From contig CAJQON010000019.1 of the NCBI GenBank assembly GCA_905479995.1, positions 1 through 64,000 on the forward strand: 64,000 nucleotides of DNA, in the 5' to 3' direction. Below, in pieces: positions 46,571 to 55,540 of this stretch. Source of the stretch: an uncultured Flavobacteriales bacterium. GTDB lineage: Bacteria; Bacteroidota; Bacteroidia; Flavobacteriales_E; Vicingaceae. The stretch's first letter is position 1, and every line of letters starts with the position of its first letter. Below the pieces are notes generated by a model. It made no database searches. It saw only the letters and a program-made list of their open reading frames with translations, and was not told where the DNA came from. Both the position numbers and the translations under genes were made by a program.

Positions 46571-46663
46571 TGTATTGATTTGTAGTGTTTTGAAGTGTAG
46601 TTTAGATATGATAAAGGTTAGGTTGAGGTATAGTTTAGATGTGTATTAAGATATAGGAGTAGA
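46571..46663 (+). other. C-free tract of 93 bases upstream of the broken adhesin gene
   Basis: No cytosine occurs on the plus strand from 46571 to 46663; the tract is T, G and A, with 27 G. It contains two copies of TAGTTTAGAT (46598-46607 and 46631-46640), 33 bases apart. It overlaps no gene and lies between the GTG start of the YCF48-like gene and the ATG of the adhesin fragment. Confidence 0.7.
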
Positions 46664-46707
46664 CTCAGTTTATGTTTGTTTTTGAATTAATCACAAGATC
46701 GAAAATT

Positions 46708-47151
46708 ATGAAGTTATCGGAAATTTTATCAGGATTGAAGCTATGCATTCTCATGCTAATTTTTACATCAGCCGAAGCAACAAATTATTATTGGGTAGGA
46801 GGTTCAGGAAACTGGACTGATTTTTCTACACATTGGGCAACAACTTCAGGTGGTGGAACTTTTCATACTCAGGTTCCAACCCCAAATGATAACGTTTATT
46901 TTGACGGAAACTCGTTTACAGGAAGTGGACAAACTGTTACCCTTGATAATACTTTAATTGAGTGTAAAGATATGGATTGGACTGGAGCAACTGGAAGTCC
47001 GAATTTGGCTGGTTCCTCTTCTAATGTTCCTAAAATATTTGGTTCATTTACATTAATATCTGCCATGAACATTTCCTATCCAGGAGAAATTTACTTTTCA
47101 TCTACATCGACAGGGAATACAATCACTACAGCAGGACAATTGTTTAATGAA
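46708..47151 (+). pseudogene. 5' fragment of a large secreted adhesin-like gene
   Basis: Starts at ATG 46708 with a signal peptide (MKLSEILSGLKLCILMLIFT) and continues with the ATNYYWVGGSGNWTDFSTHW module typical of the N-terminus of very large Bacteroidota surface proteins. It carries about 148 in-family codons; after GQLFNE (about 47151) the frame runs out of the family and stops at 47251-47253. The true protein would be many hundreds of residues with T9SS sorting domain, none of which is present. The break is a junction with a minus-strand gene fragment. The call as a broken gene is inference from length and abrupt change. Confidence 0.65.
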
Positions 47152-47264
47152 GATCTTCGAAGTAATTGTTCTAGGCTATCAATTTCGTTTGAAGCAATGC
47201 TTGAATTACTTATTGTAATAAAAACAAATAGGGATATAATTTGTAGTAGATAAGGATGTTTCAT
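47152..47264 (-). pseudogene. 5' fragment of a TPR/sensor-type protein gene
   Basis: On the minus strand from ATG 47264 (or 47270) the reading begins with a signal peptide (MKHPYLLQIISLFVFITISN) and ASNEIDSLEQLL, the usual start of Bacteroidota TPR sensor/regulator proteins. After about 38 codons it runs into sequence that belongs to the opposite-strand adhesin fragment. No domain follows. It is a broken gene start abutting another broken gene start. Confidence 0.55.
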
Positions 47265-47315
47265 TCTCATAGTAGTAGCTAGTGAAGTTACCATTTTTTC
47301 GAAAGAAAATCAAGT

Positions 47316-48461
47316 TTAATAAATAGCTTTTACTAAGTCTCTTAAGTTGTATTGAGAAGCCATCACTTCACCATAAGCACCAGCTGAATGAATGGCTACT
47401 AAATCTCCTCTTTTTGTTTCGGGGAGTAGTAATGATTTTGCAAAACAATCTGAAGATTCGCATATTGGACCTACTACATCATAACGTTTTAATTCTTGAG
47501 AGTTACTTGTTAAGTTTTCGATAGAATGAGTGGCTTGATAGAGTGCAGGTCTAAGCAATTCAGTCATTCCAGCGTCTACAATTGCAAAATCAGTATTTAC
47601 ACCATTTTTAACATAAAGTACTTTGCTAATTAACGTTCCGCATTGTCCTACCACAGATCTTCCCAATTCAAAATGCAATTGTTGTTGAGGTCTAAGCGCT
47701 ATAAAGTCATTAAATATTTTAAAGAATTTCTTAAAATCTGGAATGGGGTTTTCTTTTGGGTTTTCATAATCAATTCCTAAACCACCGCCAACATTAATGT
47801 GATCTACAATAATTTTATGTTCATAAAACCATTCTTGTATTTCGTTTACACGAAGGCATAGTCCTTTAAATGCACTTAAATCAGTTATTTGAGAACCAAT
47901 GTGAAAATGTAATCCAATTAACTTTATATGATCAAGTTGTTCAAGAGTTTTAAGGATGTCTTCAAATTCCCAACGGTTAATTCCAAATTTATTTTCTTCT
48001 AATCCGGTAGTAATGTAATGGTGTGTATTGGCATTTACATTCGGATTTATTCTTAGCGCAATTTGAGCCACTTTTCCTTTCTTTTCTGCCAATTCATTAA
48101 TTACTTCAAGCTCTGGAATAGATTCGCAATTGAAACAAAAAATGTCGTTTTCAAGTGCAATGTTAATTTCATCATCTGTTTTTCCAACACCTGCAAAAAC
48201 TATTTTATCAGCAGAAAAATTACATTCAACTGCTCGTTTTACTTCATTTCCTCCAACACAATCAGCGCCAAAACCGTGACTTTCTATTAGCGCTAATATT
48301 TTATGATTTGAGTTTGCTTTTAGTGCATAGTGCACATGGTAATTATAAGCACTCGAAGCTTCTTTAATTGCTTCCAATGTGTTTTCTAGCAACTCCAAAT
48401 TATAATAGTAAAATGGAGTAGGAGTGTCGTTAAATTTTGTAATAAGTTCAGTGCTAAACAT
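47316..48461 (-). CDS. lysA: Diaminopimelate decarboxylase
   Basis: A 381-residue PLP enzyme that converts meso-diaminopimelate to lysine. Hallmarks: HVHYALKANSNHKILALI with the PLP lysine in ALKAN, the substrate histidine FHIGSQI, the GGGLGIDY glycine loop and CESSDCFAKSLLLPE at the active-site interface. Start ATG 48461, rather than the TTG at 48467. It overlaps the lysC end by 8 bases, so aspartate kinase and this last enzyme of the path are translated from one message. Confidence 0.95.
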   Translation of the reverse strand: MFSTELITKFNDTPTPFYYYNLELLENTLEAIKEASSAYNYHVHYALKANSNHKILALIESHGFGADCVGGNEVKRAVECNFSADKIVFAGVGKTDDEINIALENDIFCFNCESIPELEVINELAEKKGKVAQIALRINPNVNANTHHYITTGLEENKFGINRWEFEDILKTLEQLDHIKLIGLHFHIGSQITDLSAFKGLCLRVNEIQEWFYEHKIIVDHINVGGGLGIDYENPKENPIPDFKKFFKIFNDFIALRPQQQLHFELGRSVVGQCGTLISKVLYVKNGVNTDFAIVDAGMTELLRPALYQATHSIENLTSNSQELKRYDVVGPICESSDCFAKSLLLPETKRGDLVAIHSAGAYGEVMASQYNLRDLVKAIY

Positions 48462-49773
48462 TTTCAAAAAGGTTTTTGTTTAACGTAACTAATGCCTCTT
48501 TTTTGTCAGATGTATTGACTAAAAGAGATACATTGTGTCTGCTTCCTCCGTAAGAAATCATTCTTATGGATATGTTTTCTAATGCGCTAAATACTTTTAA
48601 GGCGTAACCTTTACTTTCGGCAATAAAATTACCCACAACGCAAATTATAGATAAATCAGTATCGACTTCTACGGTTCCATATTTTTTCAACTCTTCCACA
48701 ATTTCAGTTAAGAATTTTGTATCATCTATAGTAACAGAAACAGCCACTTCAGAAGTGGTAATCATGTCAATAGAAGTTTTGTAAGTTTCAAATATCTCAA
48801 AGACTTTACGCATAAAACCGTGCGCCAATAACATACGTCCACTTTTAATTTTAATGGCAGTAATATTATCTTTTGCTGCAATGGCTTTTATTCCTTCGTT
48901 GTTAGATTTACTGCTCACTAAAGTTCCTTCTGCTTCGGGCTGCATGGTGTTTTTTAAGCGTACTGGAATGTTGGCAATTTTTGCAGGCTGAATACTTGCG
49001 GGATGCAATATTTTTGCTCCAAAATAGGCCAACTCAGCTGCTTCATCAAAAGATAGGAAAGCAAGTGGTTTAGTGTTTTCTACATAGCGCGGATCGTTAT
49101 TGTGCATTCCATCAATGTCCGTCCAAATTTGTATTTCATCAGAATCGGTACCAACTCCTATTAAAGAAGCTGAATAATCGCTTCCTCCTCGATGAAGGTT
49201 GTCAATTTCTCCAAAGCTGTTTCTACAGATATAGCCTTGAGTTATAAAATTGCTGTTAGTAGGATTGTTGGCAATTTCTCGTTTAATGTTTTCTTTAATG
49301 TAAAAAATATCGGGTTCACCATCTTTATCAGTTCGCATAAAATTTAATGCAGGCACCAATACCGAATCTTGGTTTTGTTCGCTTAAATAATAATGCATTA
49401 AGGCAGTAGATAGCAATTCTCCTTGGGCCAATATTGCTTTTTCTTCAAACAAAGTAAACATATCTTGCGTGAAGGATTTGATGTAATTAAAGTGCGAAAG
49501 AATAAGGTCTTTCCCTTTTTCTAGGTATTCAGCTGAACTAAATAAGTCTTTAACCACTTCATAGTAGTTTTTTTCTAAAGCAATAATAGCTTCGTTGGCA
49601 CTGTCGTGGTTTTTTTTGTACAAATAACCCGCAATTTCAACTAAACTATTTGTGGTTCCCGACATGGCCGAAAGCACTACGATCTTTTGTTCTTTGTTGT
49701 TAATTAGTTCAGCAACGTTTTTAATCCGTTGAGCTGAACCTACTGATGTTCCTCCAAATTTTAATACTAACAT
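48454..49773 (-). CDS. lysC: Aspartate kinase
   Basis: A 439-residue kinase that phosphorylates aspartate at the start of lysine/DAP, threonine and methionine synthesis. The N-terminal MLVLKFGGTSVGS is the kinase signature; GGSDYSASLIG and WTDIDGMHNNDPRYV follow. Two ACT domains (from about 300: VSVTIDDTKFLTEIV; LSIICVVGNFIAES) suggest feedback control, probably by lysine. Start ATG 49773 was preferred to an earlier TTG-type reading at 49797. It leads the lysC-lysA unit. No lysine riboswitch is visible in the 190 bases upstream. Confidence 0.95.
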   Translation of the reverse strand: MLVLKFGGTSVGSAQRIKNVAELINNKEQKIVVLSAMSGTTNSLVEIAGYLYKKNHDSANEAIIALEKNYYEVVKDLFSSAEYLEKGKDLILSHFNYIKSFTQDMFTLFEEKAILAQGELLSTALMHYYLSEQNQDSVLVPALNFMRTDKDGEPDIFYIKENIKREIANNPTNSNFITQGYICRNSFGEIDNLHRGGSDYSASLIGVGTDSDEIQIWTDIDGMHNNDPRYVENTKPLAFLSFDEAAELAYFGAKILHPASIQPAKIANIPVRLKNTMQPEAEGTLVSSKSNNEGIKAIAAKDNITAIKIKSGRMLLAHGFMRKVFEIFETYKTSIDMITTSEVAVSVTIDDTKFLTEIVEELKKYGTVEVDTDLSIICVVGNFIAESKGYALKVFSALENISIRMISYGGSRHNVSLLVNTSDKKEALVTLNKNLFENV

Positions 49774-49938
49774 GTCTTTATAAATTACAGTTTGCAATAT
49801 TAACTAAAATTCATCTGTTATATATTTAAAAAAATGTTATATTTTTAAAATAAACGAAGTTGAGTTAGTTTGTTAAATTAAACTTTTCCAACAATATCGA
49901 GTTAACAATTATTATGATAAATATCCTATTAATAATAT

Positions 49939-49946
49939 TAATTTTG
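49939..49946 (+). promoter_or_regulatory. Predicted -7 box for gldF
   Basis: TAATTTTG matches TAnnTTTG and lies 20 bases before the gldF ATG. No clear -33 TTG at the normal distance. Confidence 0.4.
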
Positions 49947-49966
49947 GACATTGCGTTAAATAGATT

Positions 49967-50698
49967 ATGCTCACATTAATAAATAAAGAAATACGAAGCT
50001 TTTTAGGCTCTTTAATTGGCTACATCGTGGTAATTGTCTTTTTGGCTACCATTAGTCTAATTATGTGGGTTTTTCCAGGTGGAACCAATGTTTTAGACGC
50101 TGGTTATTCCAGTATAGATGCTTTGTTTTTTATTGGGCCATGGGTGTTTATGTTTCTAATTCCTGCCATTACCATGCGTTTATTTGCAGAAGAGAGCAGA
50201 ACGGGAACCATTGAATTGCTGCTTACGAAACCCTTAACCGACTTTCAAATTGTTTTTGCAAAATACATAGCAGCATTTACGTTGGTTTTATTTTCATTGT
50301 TGCCAACACTCGTATACTTCTACACAGTATACAATATTGGTAGTCCAATTGGTAATATTGATGTTGGTGGAACTATGGGCTCTTATTTTGGCTTATTATT
50401 TTTAGGTGGTGTTTTTGTTTCTATAGGTATTTTTGCAAGTGCTATTACCAATAATCAAATTGTTTCATTTATTGTGGCGGTATTTTTATGTTGGTTTTGT
50501 TTTGTTGGTTTTGATTCTATTGCTGCTTTGGAATACTTTGGTGGAGCAGATGATTTTATTATAAAACTGGGTATTAATGAACATTACCTATCTATGAGTA
50601 GAGGAGTAATTGATACTAGAGATGTGATTTACTTTATGGCTACAATTTCGTTGTTTTTACTATTAACTAAAACTGTATTGGGGAGTAGGAAATGGTAG
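49967..50698 (+). CDS. gldF: ABC transporter permease GldF
   Basis: A 243-residue ABC-2 type permease with six helices. IGYIVVIVFLATISLIMWVFPGG, the AITMRLFAEESRTGTIELLLTKPLTDFQIVFAKYI loop and the last helix pair match GldF of Bacteroidota gliding bacteria. The ATPase GldA, required for the complex, is not in this window. Its stop overlaps gldG by 7 bases. The system is linked to gliding in Flavobacterium, but homologues occur in non-gliding species too. Confidence 0.92.
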   Translation: MLTLINKEIRSFLGSLIGYIVVIVFLATISLIMWVFPGGTNVLDAGYSSIDALFFIGPWVFMFLIPAITMRLFAEESRTGTIELLLTKPLTDFQIVFAKYIAAFTLVLFSLLPTLVYFYTVYNIGSPIGNIDVGGTMGSYFGLLFLGGVFVSIGIFASAITNNQIVSFIVAVFLCWFCFVGFDSIAALEYFGGADDFIIKLGINEHYLSMSRGVIDTRDVIYFMATISLFLLLTKTVLGSRKW

Positions 50699-52434
50699 GA
50701 AAGAATACAACAAATAGAAAAAGAGACCTCACCTTTTTAATAGGTGCCATTGTTATTTTAATTTTAACAAATTACATTGGATCCTTTGTTTTTGAACGAT
50801 TTGATTTAACTTCTGAAAAACGTTTTACGCTTTCTGAAACAAGTAAACATTTAGCTGATGATTTAGATGATATTGTATTTGTTAAGGTTTATTTAGAGGG
50901 TGAATTTCCCGCTGGTTTTAAAAGATTAAGAGATGAAACCAAAGAAATGTTGGATGAGTTTAGAGCTTATTCTAACGGTAATATTCAGTATGAATTCATT
51001 AATCCTTCAGAAAATTCCGATAAAAAAGTAAGAGACGAAATATATAAGCAATTGTATAAATCTGGTTTAAGACCAACAGATTTGAAGGCGAAAAATGAGG
51101 ACGGATTTACCAATAAAATTATTTGGCCAGGAGCATTGTTTACTTATAAAGGACAAGAATTACCTGTGCAGTTGTTAAAAAGCCAAATTGGAGCTGGTGC
51201 AGAAAATATGTTGAATGGTTCTATTGAATCCTTAGAATATGAAGTGGCTAATGCTATTAATAACTTAACTACAACGAGTAAATCTAAAGTTGCTTTTATT
51301 GAAGGACACGGTGAACTTTCTGATTTAGAAACAGCTTCATTGTCGGATGCTTTAGCTGAATTTTATATGGTAGATAGAATTGGATTAAACGAAGATTTAT
51401 CAAGCCTTACTGAACGAGTAATGATTGACAGTACAAAGGCATTTAAGGTTAGCGCAAAATACGATGCCATTATTATTGCAAAGCCTATGAATCGTTTTTC
51501 GGAAAAGGATAAATTTATTCTTGATCAATACATTATGTATGGTGGGAAAGTGGTTTGGTTAGTCGATCCAGTATTGGCAAGTATGGATAGTTTACAAAAA
51601 GTAGATGTGTCTGTTGCTGTTCCGTTAGATTTAAATTTAGACGATCAATTGTTTACGTATGGCGTTAGAATCAATACCGATTTAATACAAGACATTCAGT
51701 CTGTACCAATTCCAATAGTTACTGGTGCAGTTGGTAATCAGCCTAAAACAGAAATGTTTCCTTGGTTCTTTTTTCCATTGTTAACTCCTGCAAACGGACA
51801 TCCTATTGTAAATAATTTAAATGCATTAAAAGGTGAGTTTGTAAGTACAATAGATACTATTGCTAGATCGGGTATTAGAAAAACAGCTTTACTAAAAACT
51901 TCTGCTTACACAAAAGTAAATTCTGCTCCAACAAGAATTAGTTTAGGAATGGTGCGATACGAACCAGACCAGGCACAATTTAATAAAGGACATCAAGTGG
52001 CTGGAGTTTTACTAGAAGGTAAATTTGAATCGGTATTTAAAAATCGAATCACACCTCAAATAAAAGAAGCGAACGAAATTAATTTTAAAGAAATAAGTGT
52101 TGAAACCAAAATGATTGTTATTTCGGATGGTGATGTAGCAAAAAACTACGTAAACAAACGAACTGGCGAATATTTAGCGCTTGGTTTTGATCGATTTACA
52201 CGTCAAGAATTTGGGAACAAAGATTTTATGATTAATGCTGTAGATTATTTGTGTAACGACAATGGTTTAATGAGTGTTAGAGCTAAAACATTAACAATAA
52301 GGTTGTTGGATAAAACCATTGTGAAAAAAGATAGATTGAAATGGCAAATTATAAATACGGTATTACCTATCGTATTAATTTTACTTTTTGGTTTGTTTCA
52401 TTACATCGATAGAAAGAAAAGATACACCAAGTAA
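50692..52434 (+). CDS. gldG: GldG, ABC transporter-associated substrate-binding protein
   Basis: A 580-residue protein with one N-terminal helix (TFLIGAIVILILTNYIGSFVF) and one near the C-terminus (IINTVLPIVLILLFGLFHY), and a periplasmic middle. FDLTSEKRFTLSETSKHL and GLRPTDLKAKNEDG ... GALFTYKGQELPVQLLKSQ are GldG hallmarks, as is AFIEGHGELSDLE. It overlaps gldF by 7 bases, and the DUF4340 gene follows 15 bases later; all three are one operon. Confidence 0.94.
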   Translation: MVGKNTTNRKRDLTFLIGAIVILILTNYIGSFVFERFDLTSEKRFTLSETSKHLADDLDDIVFVKVYLEGEFPAGFKRLRDETKEMLDEFRAYSNGNIQYEFINPSENSDKKVRDEIYKQLYKSGLRPTDLKAKNEDGFTNKIIWPGALFTYKGQELPVQLLKSQIGAGAENMLNGSIESLEYEVANAINNLTTTSKSKVAFIEGHGELSDLETASLSDALAEFYMVDRIGLNEDLSSLTERVMIDSTKAFKVSAKYDAIIIAKPMNRFSEKDKFILDQYIMYGGKVVWLVDPVLASMDSLQKVDVSVAVPLDLNLDDQLFTYGVRINTDLIQDIQSVPIPIVTGAVGNQPKTEMFPWFFFPLLTPANGHPIVNNLNALKGEFVSTIDTIARSGIRKTALLKTSAYTKVNSAPTRISLGMVRYEPDQAQFNKGHQVAGVLLEGKFESVFKNRITPQIKEANEINFKEISVETKMIVISDGDVAKNYVNKRTGEYLALGFDRFTRQEFGNKDFMINAVDYLCNDNGLMSVRAKTLTIRLLDKTIVKKDRLKWQIINTVLPIVLILLFGLFHYIDRKKRYTK

Positions 52435-52449
52435 TTAAATGTAAATTGA

Positions 52450-53469
52450 ATGAAAAATAGTAAAGTTCTTATTCTCATAGTTGTTCTGTTGGTTGCTATT
52501 GCTGCTTATTTTTTAGTAAACAATAAGGCAGAAACAGTTTCTAATATAGAAGGTGCAAAAACAGAATTTGCCATTGAAGATACTGCTAGTATTAACAAAA
52601 TTTTTATAGCCGATGCAAATGGTGGGCAGGTTACTTTAAATAAAGTTAATAAAGTGTGGATGGTAGATGGGAAGTATGTTGCTCGGCCTGATAACATTAA
52701 ATTATTAATGAAAACCTTTAGTAGAATTAAGGTAAAGACACCCGTTCCTAAGTCGGCACTTAATAATGTTATTAAATCTATTGCTACTACTGGAACTAAA
52801 GTTGAGATCTATAGAGGCGGCAATGAACCCGCCAAAGTTTATTATGTTGGTGGATCTACGCTAAACCATATGGGAACTTATATGTTGTTAGAAACAGAAA
52901 AAGTAAAATCTACAGTTCCTTTTATTACTTATATACCAGGTTTTAATGGATATTTATCTACTCGGTTTTTTACCGAAGGAGAGCAATGGAGAGATGCTGT
53001 AGTTTTTAAATACTTGGTAGAAGATGTTAAGAGTATTAAGGTAGAGTATTTTGAAAATCAAGAGCAGTCTTTTACAATTCAAAAAGAAAATGGTCAATTT
53101 AGTTTAAGAGACTATAAAACGAATGAACCTGTAGTTGGTGCAAGTCAAAAATTTGTAGATCAGTATGTTTCATTGTTTGGACATGTTTATTACGAAATGA
53201 TTGATCTAGAATCTTCTCAAGAAAAAATAGACTCTATACTTAATAGTGATCCTTACTTTAGTATTGAAGTGGATGGGGTTTTAGGAGGAACAAATAAAAT
53301 TGTGACTTACCACATGCCAAATTATAGACAAACTCCTGATGGTGATGGTACTATTTTTGAATACGATGTAGATAGATTATATGCGCATTTGAACGGTGAG
53401 TTGTTTTTGTTTGTCCAATTTGCAACGTTTGATCAAATAACTTTACCGAAATCATACCTTTTAAAATAG
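52450..53469 (+). CDS. DUF4340 domain-containing protein
   Basis: A 339-residue protein anchored by an N-terminal helix (ILIVVLLVAIAAYFLVNN), otherwise periplasmic and beta-rich. The pattern (INKIFIADANGGQVTLNKVNKVWMVDGKYVARPDN) fits DUF4340, a family often found next to ABC-2/GldG genes. It probably works with GldF-GldG. A terminator lies 97 bases after the stop, so this is the end of the operon. Confidence 0.85.
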   Translation: MKNSKVLILIVVLLVAIAAYFLVNNKAETVSNIEGAKTEFAIEDTASINKIFIADANGGQVTLNKVNKVWMVDGKYVARPDNIKLLMKTFSRIKVKTPVPKSALNNVIKSIATTGTKVEIYRGGNEPAKVYYVGGSTLNHMGTYMLLETEKVKSTVPFITYIPGFNGYLSTRFFTEGEQWRDAVVFKYLVEDVKSIKVEYFENQEQSFTIQKENGQFSLRDYKTNEPVVGASQKFVDQYVSLFGHVYYEMIDLESSQEKIDSILNSDPYFSIEVDGVLGGTNKIVTYHMPNYRQTPDGDGTIFEYDVDRLYAHLNGELFLFVQFATFDQITLPKSYLLK

Positions 53470-53565
53470 TTTGACTGGCAGGCAACCAATTTATACGATC
53501 TTTCGTCTATAATGTGTTAAGGCTTTCTAACGGAAGTGTTAACATTACCTTTTTCTTATAAAATT

Positions 53566-53590
53566 GTCCCGTCTTTGACGGGACTTTTTT
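53566..53590 (+). terminator. Rho-independent terminator after the gldF-gldG-DUF4340 operon
   Basis: GTCCCGTC (53566-53573), a TTT loop and GACGGGAC (53577-53584) form a perfect 8-bp stem followed by six T (53585-53590). Confidence 0.9.
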
Positions 53591-53646
53591 CATTTAAACC
53601 TCTTTTTTTAGTACAATTAGCTCTGCCAAATTCTATTTTAAAGTTA

Positions 53647-55413
53647 TTATAGATGACTGTTGTAAGTGTTTATTGCATTAGTAATGTTTTTTGCTTTATA
53701 GTTTTGAGGCTTAAATCCCCAAGAAAATATTCCGAGTGTTGGAATTGCTAAAAATATTGTTGCGTCACTTGAAATACCCATAGGCTCTTTATCATCAGCA
53801 ACCATTAATGTAAAAGTAAGTGCTGAAACTGCAAGAACTTTAAGACCAATTCGTGCTATATAATTACGTCTATACTTGCCAATGTGTTTTTGAGCCTCTT
53901 CATCATCACCAATTGCTAATTTTAAGTTTTTAAGCAAAAATCCTTTCTTATACTCTGCATTCCCATAGGAGAATTTAAATTTAAAATTATCTCCTGTTGT
54001 AGAGGATGTTGCTCCTGCATTAGAATAATGAGTTGTTGTAGTTCGTACATGTTTAATTTCACCGCTTATAGGTTTTTTAATTTTCAGCATTTCAGCACTT
54101 GGACCACTTTTGTATTCTTTTTTGGTAATTAAACCAAACCCATTAAAATAACTTTGATTAAGTGTTTTGGTTTTTCCAGTAAGCTTATAATCATTATAGC
54201 AAGCAATTAAACTAGCTGTAAAGCCTTTCCCGCTATTAATGTTTTCACTAGCATATTTGTGAAGTAAAGGAATATCTTCAACCATTTTTATAACAGCACT
54301 TTTATTTATAATTCCTATTGTACCATCACCTCTAAATGAAGCTCTTTCTTGTATGTTTTTTTTAGACAGATAAAGAATACCATCTTTATTTTCAGCTAAA
54401 ATTATGTCTACACTAGATGCAGTATCTAAATCAACTTTAGGAGCAGTATTTTTAGCTAAATGAGATGTTAGATCAGCTTCCCTTTTATCCATTTCTTTTT
54501 TGAAGCCAGCGGAATTAACAAGGTCTATAAAACTAGTGTGAGTTCCATCTTTTATGGCATTATCAAGGCTTGCACTTTTAGTTTTATAGAGGTAGGCAAA
54601 TTGATCGGATACTACATTGGTTTGGTGCGTAAAAAGCACTTTTTTGTTTTCATCCATCACTTCCCACTTAATGCCCATGTCTACATATAACATACTACCA
54701 TATGAGCTTATAGTTCCTCCATTCGCCATGGCTCTACTAATAAAACTATGGTAACGATAATTATTTAGTGTAGCATTTATATAAAGTTTTTCAACGTTGC
54801 TTTCTCCATACTTCATATAATCTTGTTCTTCTAGCGATTTAATTAGAAGCCTATAAAAATCGTGATTGCCTAAGTTAATTAACTTCTTACTTTTTTTATT
54901 TGCCGATTCACTACCGCTAATAAATTTTCGATAAGCGACTTTTTCTCTAGAAAAATTGCTTTCATCGTTTGCTATCGTGTTGACTTCATTTAGCTTTATG
55001 ATACTAGAAATTTTTTCTTTATTAGGAAGTTCTTTTGTTCTATTTTCCAATGAAACTGTATTGGTGTAATTTCTAGACTTAATCATGTTGTCACACATTA
55101 TAGGGAAAATAGTTATTCCAAAAGGAACGACAGACATGATGTAGAATGGAGACTTTTTGTATTGTATAATAGAAGTATTAATATCTTTTTGACCTTCTTT
55201 TTTAACTGTTATTTGTTTTGCTTCGGCATCTCTTCTAATCAAATATCTTCCATCTTCAGTTCTTTCGGGTACTCTTCCATCAACTAAAACAGTACTGTTT
55301 TCACTTGTTTTAATGGTTACCTTTTGAAATTTAGAGTTTAAAATACTGGCACAACTCGATAGTAAAAAAGGAATTATTAAAATTACTGCAAAGACTTTAA
55401 TGTTGCTAGTCAT
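53647..55413 (-). CDS. Unrecognised lipoprotein with a PEGA-like N-terminal part
   Basis: A 588-residue protein I do not recognise. A lipobox LLSSC (cysteine at about 21) is preceded by a hydrophobic stretch. Residues about 30-75 (QKVTIKTSENSTVLVDG, then VKKEGQKDINTSI) look like a PEGA domain. A hydrophobic segment (SPFYIMSVVPFGITIFPIMC) follows. Then about 300 residues of mixed helices contain SEDIILAENKDGILYLSKK-like repeats, and two hydrophobic segments sit near the end (LKVLAVSALTFTLMVAD and ATIFLAIPTLGIFSWGF). It converges with the DUF4340 operon. No neighbouring partner is visible. Could be involved in envelope processes. Confidence 0.75.
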   Translation of the reverse strand: MTSNIKVFAVILIIPFLLSSCASILNSKFQKVTIKTSENSTVLVDGRVPERTEDGRYLIRRDAEAKQITVKKEGQKDINTSIIQYKKSPFYIMSVVPFGITIFPIMCDNMIKSRNYTNTVSLENRTKELPNKEKISSIIKLNEVNTIANDESNFSREKVAYRKFISGSESANKKSKKLINLGNHDFYRLLIKSLEEQDYMKYGESNVEKLYINATLNNYRYHSFISRAMANGGTISSYGSMLYVDMGIKWEVMDENKKVLFTHQTNVVSDQFAYLYKTKSASLDNAIKDGTHTSFIDLVNSAGFKKEMDKREADLTSHLAKNTAPKVDLDTASSVDIILAENKDGILYLSKKNIQERASFRGDGTIGIINKSAVIKMVEDIPLLHKYASENINSGKGFTASLIACYNDYKLTGKTKTLNQSYFNGFGLITKKEYKSGPSAEMLKIKKPISGEIKHVRTTTTHYSNAGATSSTTGDNFKFKFSYGNAEYKKGFLLKNLKLAIGDDEEAQKHIGKYRRNYIARIGLKVLAVSALTFTLMVADDKEPMGISSDATIFLAIPTLGIFSWGFKPQNYKAKNITNAINTYNSHL

Positions 55414-55540
55414 TCTGATAGGTTTTAAGATTAGTAGTTCTGTAGAAATATAACTGCAGTTAATTTCTAATAATCTATTTCGAGTAAAGTTAACATTTTA
55501 GTGTATGAATTCAAATTTATGATGTTTATCAACAAGTCCT

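Noticed and set aside
49774..49966. Possible lysine riboswitch or leader in front of lysC
   Set aside because: The gap is very AT-rich with no conserved stem set that I can recognise; only a weak -7-like box is seen.
53470..53565. GGCAGGCAACC-containing stretch after the DUF4340 gene
   Set aside because: It looks repeat-like, but no second copy was found in the window and no hairpin other than the terminator is visible.
55409..55419. GTCATTCTGAT at the start of the minus-strand lipoprotein gene
   Set aside because: The match to the repeat core is ten bases only, and half of it is the ATG-ACT start of the gene; probably chance.
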